Part shown: positions 5,340 through 9,021 of the stretch, piece by piece
Layout of the letters: every line of letters begins with the position of its first letter
Position numbering within the stretch: position 1 is the first letter of the stretch
Assembly: GCA_038239195.1 (NCBI GenBank)
Contig: JBBSEZ010000403.1
Coordinates: 1 to 9,021 of the forward strand
From: JBBSEZ01 sp038239195
Lineage (GTDB): Bacteria; Planctomycetota; Planctomycetia; Gemmatales; Gemmataceae
Reading direction: 5' to 3'
DNA length: 9,021 nt
The notes under the pieces: model-generated
The model's input: the letters and a program-made list of their open reading frames with translations, nothing else
Told to the model about the DNA's origin: nothing
Databases searched by the model: none
Position numbers and translations under genes: made by a program

Positions 5340-7314
5340 CGAGCGGCCCGAAGAACTCGAGGAGCGCGTCCTCGTGCTGGCACCGACGGGCAAGGACGCG
5401 GCGGCGAGCCGAGACCTTCTCGCCGCCGCGGGCGCCCGCTGTTTCCTGTGCGCCACCCTGGAAGAAGTCTGCCGCGAAGCGCGGCGCGGGGCCGGGGCGG
5501 CCCTCGTGACTGCGGAGGTCATCCTCGGGGACAAGGAGAGGCACCTCGCCAGGCTCCTCGAGGCCCAGCCGCCGTGGTCGGACTTCCCCCTGGTCGTCCT
5601 CACCGCGCCCGGGGCCGAATCGCCCCGGATGGTGAAGGCGCTGGAGGCGGCCGGGAACATGACGCTCATGCAGCGCCCCGTCCAGGTCTCCGAGCTCGTC
5701 AGCACCATCCGGGCGGCCCTGCGCGACCGGCGGCGGCAGTACGCGGTGCGGGGCCATCTCGCCGAACACCGGCGGCAGGCCGAGGCCCTCAAAGCGGCGG
5801 AAGAGCGCTTGCGGTTGATGGTGGAGAGCGTCGAGGATTACGCCATCTTTTCGATGGAGGCCGACGGCAGGGTGGCCTCCTGGAACGCGGGGGCCGCGCG
5901 CGTCTTCGGCTGGGCAGAGACCGAGATCGTCGGTCAGACCGCGGCCGTGCTCTTCACTCCGGAGGACCGGGCCGCCGGGGCGGCGGAGGGAGAGTTGGCC
6001 AGGGCACGCGAGACCGGGCGCGACGAGGACGAGCGCTGGCACCTGCGCAAGGACGGCAGCCGCTTCTTCGCCAGCGGGGTGGTGACGCTCATTCGCGACG
6101 AGGGCGGCGCGCTGCGCGGCTTCACCAAGGTGTGCCGCGACGTCACCGAACGCAAGTGGGCGGAGGAAGCGTTGCGCGACGCGGACCGGCGCAAGGACGA
6201 GTTCCTGGCGACGCTGGCGCACGAGCTCCGCAATCCGCTGGCGCCGATCCGCAACAGCCTCCAGGTCATGCGGCTCGCGGGGGGCGATCGCGCGGCGTTC
6301 GAGCAGTCGCGGGCGATGATGGAGCGGCAGGTCGGGCACATGGTTCGGCTCGTCGATGACCTGCTCGACGTCTCGCGCGTGAGTCGGGGCAAGGTCGATC
6401 TCCGCAAAGAGAGGTTGGACCTCGCCGCCGTCCTGAAGGCCGCCCTCGAAACCAGCCGCCCGGCCCTCGACGCGCCGGGGCACGAGCTCACGGTCGCGCT
6501 GCCCGCACGTCCCGTCCACGTCGAGGCGGACGCGACCCGGCTGGCCCAGGTGATCGCGAACCTGCTGAACAACGCCGCCAAGTACACCGAGCCGAGGGGT
6601 CGCATCTGGCTCACGGCCGAACGGCAGGGGGGCGAGGCCATCGTCCGCATCCGCGATACCGGGGTGGGCATCCCGTCCGAGATGCTGCCGCGGGTGTTCG
6701 ACCTGTTCACCCAGGTGGAGCCCTCGCTGGACCGCTCGCGCGGCGGGCTGGGCATCGGGCTGACCCTGGTGAAGAGCCTGGTCGAACTGCACGGTGGGAC
6801 CGTGGAAGCGGCAAGCCCGGGGCGGGGGCGCGGGAGCGAGTTCACGGTCCGGCTCCCGGCACTGCCCGACGAGGGGCCACGAGGCGCGCGCGCCGCCCCC
6901 AACGATAACGATGCGGAAGGGCCGAGCGGGCGTGCGCGGGCGAAGCCGCGCCGGGTGCTCGTGGTCGATGACAGCCGGGACGCGGCGGACAGCCTCGCGA
7001 TGGTCCTGCGACTGCTCGGGCACGATGCCCGGGCCATCTACGACGGGCAGGCCGCGTTGCGGGCGGTCGAGGCTGCCTGCCCCGACGTGGTGTTCCTGGA
7101 CCTCGGGATGCCGGGGATGAGCGGCTACGACGTGGCGGGCCGGCTGCGGGCGTGGCCGGGCTTGCCCCCCGTGCGACTGGTCGCCCTGACCGGGTGGGGG
7201 GCGGAGGAGGACCACCGGCGAACGAAGGAGGCCGGCTTCGACCATCACTTCGTCAAGCCGGTGGCGCCGGCCGACCTGCAAACTTATCTGGACGGGCTCG
7301 ACGCGGAGGGCTGA
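5332..7314 (+). CDS. Soluble hybrid histidine kinase: pseudo-receiver, PAS, HisKA, HATPase_c, receiver
   Basis: A 660-residue protein without membrane segments. Domains: an N-terminal receiver-like fold (about 11-131) that lacks the phosphoacceptor Asp (strand reads AALVTAEV) and has Arg for the usual Lys (QRPV, 114-117); a PAS domain (about 159-270, ending CRDVTERK); HisKA with phospho-His297 in ATLAHELRNPL; HATPase_c with N-box NLLNNAAKY (410-418), G1 DTGVGIP (442-448), F-box VFDLF (455-459) and G2 GGLGIGL (471-477); and a canonical receiver (about 540-655) with DD 546-547, acceptor Asp590, Thr620 and Lys642. It should autophosphorylate His297 and pass phosphate to Asp590; no DNA-binding output exists, so a separate phosphotransfer or regulator protein is expected elsewhere. 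ATG 5332 lies inside the KaiC-like gene's last codons, implying translational coupling. Confidence 0.92.
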   Translation: MRDERPEELEERVLVLAPTGKDAAASRDLLAAAGARCFLCATLEEVCREARRGAGAALVTAEVILGDKERHLARLLEAQPPWSDFPLVVLTAPGAESPRMVKALEAAGNMTLMQRPVQVSELVSTIRAALRDRRRQYAVRGHLAEHRRQAEALKAAEERLRLMVESVEDYAIFSMEADGRVASWNAGAARVFGWAETEIVGQTAAVLFTPEDRAAGAAEGELARARETGRDEDERWHLRKDGSRFFASGVVTLIRDEGGALRGFTKVCRDVTERKWAEEALRDADRRKDEFLATLAHELRNPLAPIRNSLQVMRLAGGDRAAFEQSRAMMERQVGHMVRLVDDLLDVSRVSRGKVDLRKERLDLAAVLKAALETSRPALDAPGHELTVALPARPVHVEADATRLAQVIANLLNNAAKYTEPRGRIWLTAERQGGEAIVRIRDTGVGIPSEMLPRVFDLFTQVEPSLDRSRGGLGIGLTLVKSLVELHGGTVEAASPGRGRGSEFTVRLPALPDEGPRGARAAPNDNDAEGPSGRARAKPRRVLVVDDSRDAADSLAMVLRLLGHDARAIYDGQAALRAVEAACPDVVFLDLGMPGMSGYDVAGRLRAWPGLPPVRLVALTGWGAEEDHRRTKEAGFDHHFVKPVAPADLQTYLDGLDAEG

Positions 7315-7355
7315 ACGCCCGCAGGCGCTCCTCGCCATCGCTCGCTTGAGGGAGG

Positions 7356-7580
7356 TCAGGCGACCATGTCTTGCAGTTCCGCGATCTCGCCCCGGAGCAG
7401 CTCGACCTCCGCGCCCGACAGGCCCTGCAACCGGGCGGCAGCGGCAGGAGCGAGGGGCCGCAGGAGCTGGACGAGGTAGCTCTTGAAGTCGAAGCCGCGC
7501 GGGACGCGGCCGACGTCGATGGGCTGGCAGAGGCGGGCGACCTGGCGGAAGTCTTCGTAAGTCAAGGGGAGCGTGAGCAT
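7356..7580 (-). CDS. Small protein of unknown function
   Basis: A 74-residue protein starting MLTLPLTYEDFRQVARL. It has a mixed alpha-helical composition, a conserved-looking centre IDVGRVPRGFDFKSYLVQLL (21-40) and an acidic C-terminal helix EVELLRGEIAELQDM. No membrane segment and no family I recognise. ATG 7580 is preferred; a GAGG lies about 11 bases upstream, which is a little far. The open frame extends 51 codons further upstream, but that part is compositionally different and contains an inverted repeat. It converges on the histidine kinase gene with 41 bp between the stops and no clear terminator. It could be an intact small gene or the tail of a larger decayed one. Confidence 0.5.
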   Translation of the reverse strand: MLTLPLTYEDFRQVARLCQPIDVGRVPRGFDFKSYLVQLLRPLAPAAAARLQGLSGAEVELLRGEIAELQDMVA

Positions 7581-8046
7581 GATGTTGTGTACCTCGGCAC
7601 GCCCGGGCTCCGCCGGGCGCGCTGTAGGCCCCAAGCCTTCCTTGGTGGGATGAGAGAGAACAACTCCTTGGGTGATCGAAGAGGCAATTTCGGTGCCAGA
7701 GTGGCAGTCAGGCGCTCGTTGTGCGCGGGACATCGATGTCTCCAGAGGGCGTAGACGTAAAGCCCGAACTCGGGCCCCATGTTCCTTCGTTCAGGATGCG
7801 CGGGCGCCCGGGGCATTTCACGTAACTGTAGCATGCGGGCAACCGGGGTGAGGGCTGTGAGACGGCGCGTATAGCGGGGGGCCATCGGAGGGTCAAGGCG
7901 CCTTCGTGGGGGCAGGAGCTTGGTCGTGAAGTTGCAGCGGGCCCCAGGCCCAGCATCTCTTGACGGGCGGTCGCCGAAGGCGTTGCGGATCTCGCGAAAG
8001 GAGGGTAGTCTGGCCGGGGGAGGAGCGGAAGAAAGGAGCACGCCCC
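7581..8046. other. Gene-poor intergenic region with lower GC (466 bp)
   Basis: No convincing gene. The part from about 7625 to 7800 has visibly lower GC than the flanks and holds several inverted repeats: a hairpin at 7597-7622, the perfect 12-bp palindrome GACATCGATGTC (7729-7740), and GCCCGA-AC-TCGGGC (7762-7775). Short open frames cross it on the minus strand but lack start signals and family resemblance. The right end (about 7900-8046) is the leader of the toxin-antitoxin cassette; a TTGACG is present near 7961 but has no good -10 partner. Confidence 0.5.
7597..7622 (-). repeat. GC-rich inverted repeat (hairpin) upstream of the 74-residue gene
   Basis: CGCCCGG (7600-7606) pairs with CCGGGCG (7613-7619) around a six-base loop. 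On the minus strand the stem extends by a G-U pair and two more G-C pairs to 7597-7622. It ends 16 bases before the ATG of the small minus-strand gene. It may be a leader hairpin that affects translation or a dispersed palindromic element. There is no T-tract, so it is not an intrinsic terminator. Confidence 0.4.
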
Positions 8047-8274
8047 ATGTCCTCGCTGAATCTTGACGACGCACACGCCCATCTGCGAGAGATCGTGGCC
8101 GGGCTGCCACTGGGCGAAGAGATCGTGCTGACCGACAACGGACAGCTCCTGGCCAAGCTGGTCAAGACGGCCCGCACCCGTTGGCCCTGCAAGGCCGGGT
8201 CGGCGAAAGACACCGTTCACTGGATGGCCCCAGACTTCAACGCCCCGCTTGACGAATTCAAGGAGAAGCAGTGA
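8047..8274 (+). CDS. Phd/YefM-family type II antitoxin, first copy
   Basis: A 75-residue protein starting MSSLNLDDAHAHLREIVAGL. The N-terminal half follows the Phd/YefM pattern: a short beta-strand (SLNL), a helix with AxxHLxEI, then GEEIVLTDNGQLLAKLV (17-33). In the family this fold dimerises and binds the operator DNA. The C-terminal tail, KDTVHWMAPDFNAPLDEFK, matches the acidic toxin-wrapping tail of antitoxins found next to VapC toxins. The start is supported by AAAGGAG eight bases before ATG 8047. Its stop TGA overlaps the start of the next antitoxin by one base (TGATG). It may bind the VapC downstream, help repress the operon, or be an orphan copy whose toxin was lost. Confidence 0.82.
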   Translation: MSSLNLDDAHAHLREIVAGLPLGEEIVLTDNGQLLAKLVKTARTRWPCKAGSAKDTVHWMAPDFNAPLDEFKEKQ

Positions 8275-8510
8275 TGCAAACCATGTCGCTGGAACAGGCC
8301 GAAGGCCACCTGGCCGAAATCATCGAGAAGTTGACGCCGGGCGAAGAGGTCGTGTTAACTCGCGACGACAAGCCGGTAGCGACGATCCGCGCCACCGCTC
8401 CGCCGCCAGCACCTACGCCGCGGCAATTTGGGACGCTGAAGGGAACAATCCTATACATCGCCCCGGACTTCGATGACATTCCCGAAGGGTTCGAGGACTA
8501 TTTGCCGTGA
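8274..8510 (+). CDS. Phd/YefM-family type II antitoxin, second copy (VapC partner)
   Basis: A 78-residue protein starting MQTMSLEQAEGHLAEIIEKL. It shows the Phd/YefM N-terminal pattern with GEEVVLTRDDKPVATI (23-38), a Pro-rich linker (APPPAPTP) and the toxin-binding tail KGTILYIAPDFDDIPEGFEDYL. I choose ATG 8274 with AAGGAG eight bases upstream, not the GTG one codon earlier, because it makes the tight TGATG coupling with the previous gene. Its stop overlaps the toxin's GTG start by four bases (GTGA), the usual antitoxin-toxin arrangement, so this is the likely cognate antitoxin. It resembles the preceding gene along its whole length, pointing to an old tandem duplication. Confidence 0.87.
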   Translation: MQTMSLEQAEGHLAEIIEKLTPGEEVVLTRDDKPVATIRATAPPPAPTPRQFGTLKGTILYIAPDFDDIPEGFEDYLP

Positions 8511-8893
8511 GGCTGTTACTCGACACGCACACTCTGTTTTGGTCCGTCGAAGACCCTGCGAAGGTGAGCGCCGCCGCGATGGCAGCGATGCAACCCCTGG
8601 GCAATGACGTTTTGTTGAGTGCGGCGACAGTCTGGGAATTGGCGATTAAAGTCGGCCTTGGCAAAATCACCCTCTCGTTGCCGTATCGGCAATGGATGGA
8701 GAAGGTCGTCACCGACCTGAAACTCAACATCCTGCCGGTCACCATCGAGTATGCGGAGCGGCAGTCCACGCTCCCGCCGCACCACAAAGACCCGTTCGAC
8801 CGGCTCATGATCGCCCAGGCGTTGGTGGAAGGCATCCCGATCGTGAGCGCGGACGTGGCGTTCGACGCCTATGGCATCACACGGATCTGGTAA
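8507..8893 (+). CDS. vapC: VapC-family PIN-domain toxin ribonuclease
   Basis: A 128-residue single PIN domain, the normal VapC length. The acidic metal-binding residues are all present: Asp6 in LLLDTHTLFW, Glu44 in TVWELAIK, Asp95 and/or Asp98 in HKDPFDRLMIAQAL, and Asp116 in IVSADVAF. Known VapC proteins are Mg2+/Mn2+-dependent RNases that cut tRNA or rRNA and block translation until neutralised by the antitoxin, so an active enzyme is expected. The GTG start at 8507 overlaps the antitoxin stop by 4 nt. The body ends with FDAYGITRIW, the usual C-terminus of this subfamily, so it is complete. GC content is lower than in the KaiC-kinase operon, consistent with horizontal gain. Confidence 0.92.
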   Translation: MRLLLDTHTLFWSVEDPAKVSAAAMAAMQPLGNDVLLSAATVWELAIKVGLGKITLSLPYRQWMEKVVTDLKLNILPVTIEYAERQSTLPPHHKDPFDRLMIAQALVEGIPIVSADVAFDAYGITRIW

Positions 8894-9021
8894 CCGACCG
8901 ACGGGGGGGGGCGCGCGTTTTGGCCCGCCCGGGGATAGCGGGGCCCCCCGGGCACGCAACCCACGTGGCGCCCCAACCCCCCCGCCCGGCCCCCCGCCCA
9001 GTTTTTAAAGTTTGGCCACCG
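8894..9021. other. Homopolymer-rich, probably low-quality terminal sequence
   Basis: After the VapC stop there is a run of nine G (8903-8911), several runs of six to seven C, and a T5-A3 stretch near the right edge. An 8-bp inverted repeat, GCCCGGGG (8927-8934) with CCCCGGGC (8946-8953), could form a hairpin but has no T-tract after it. The pattern looks like poor sequence at a contig end more than real genomic sequence; no gene is supported. Confidence 0.45.

Noticed and set aside
3837..5792. A 651-codon minus-strand open frame opposite the KaiC-like gene
   Set aside because: The plus strand carries intact Walker motifs and a strong ribosome site in the same stretch; the antisense product has no recognisable motif.
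5317..7338. A 673-codon minus-strand open frame opposite the histidine kinase
   Set aside because: The plus strand encodes complete kinase and receiver motifs; the antisense frame is a composition artefact.
7581..7733. A 51-residue N-terminal extension of the small minus-strand protein
   Set aside because: No ribosome site at the upstream start, a different composition, and it contains the GC-rich hairpin; ATG 7580 is more plausible, though not certain.
7955..8046. Possible promoter before the antitoxin genes (TTGACG, and TAGTCT with TTGCGG 17 bases upstream)
   Set aside because: Each candidate matches only about half of the consensus positions in one or both hexamers; too weak to call.
8927..8953. 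Intrinsic terminator after vapC
   Set aside because: The GC-rich hairpin has no following T-tract and lies in sequence that looks unreliable.

Overview
The window is GC-rich (about 70% in the genes, lower in parts of the last 1.5 kb). It looks like a planctomycete chromosome, most likely of the Gemmataceae/Isosphaeraceae kind. This is inferred from gene style: a short ECF sigma factor starting with the 'LSLLERLR' pattern, a WD40 tail with the 'LAFSPDGK...KVWD' signature, a YfaP/DUF2135-type surface protein, and a Phd-VapC cassette. No rRNA, tRNA, CRISPR array, transposase or complete mobile element is visible.

Left part, mostly minus strand (1-3317). In transcription order this holds a CsbD-like stress protein (3099-3317), an ECF sigma factor (2440-2994), a remnant of a WD40-repeat gene (about 2234-2376), a 92-residue two-helix membrane protein (1926-2204), and a large secreted or membrane-anchored protein with a DUF2135-like domain and three Ig-like repeats. 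The last gene starts at 1792 and runs off the left edge. The strongest promoter in the window (TTGACA, 18 bp, TAAAAT at 3425-3454) faces the CsbD-like gene and could also feed the sigma factor.

Middle part, plus strand (3825-7314). A double-domain KaiC-like ATPase overlaps by 8 nt with a soluble hybrid histidine kinase (pseudo-receiver, PAS, HisKA, HATPase_c, receiver). The overlap implies co-translation and one signalling module: an ATP-driven KaiC-family switch paired with a phosphorelay kinase whose terminal receiver has no output domain. KaiA and KaiB are absent from the window, and the KaiC dual phosphosite reads Thr-Tyr instead of Ser-Thr.

Right part (7315-9021). A small unrecognised minus-strand gene (7356-7580) is followed by a gene-poor, lower-GC stretch with several inverted repeats. 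Next comes a toxin-antitoxin cassette with two tandem, related Phd/YefM-type antitoxins and a VapC PIN-domain toxin, all coupled by stop/start overlaps. The last ~125 bases are G/C homopolymer runs that look like poor-quality contig-end sequence.

Several very long open frames opposite or across these genes are by-products of strong GC bias in third codon positions and are not annotated.
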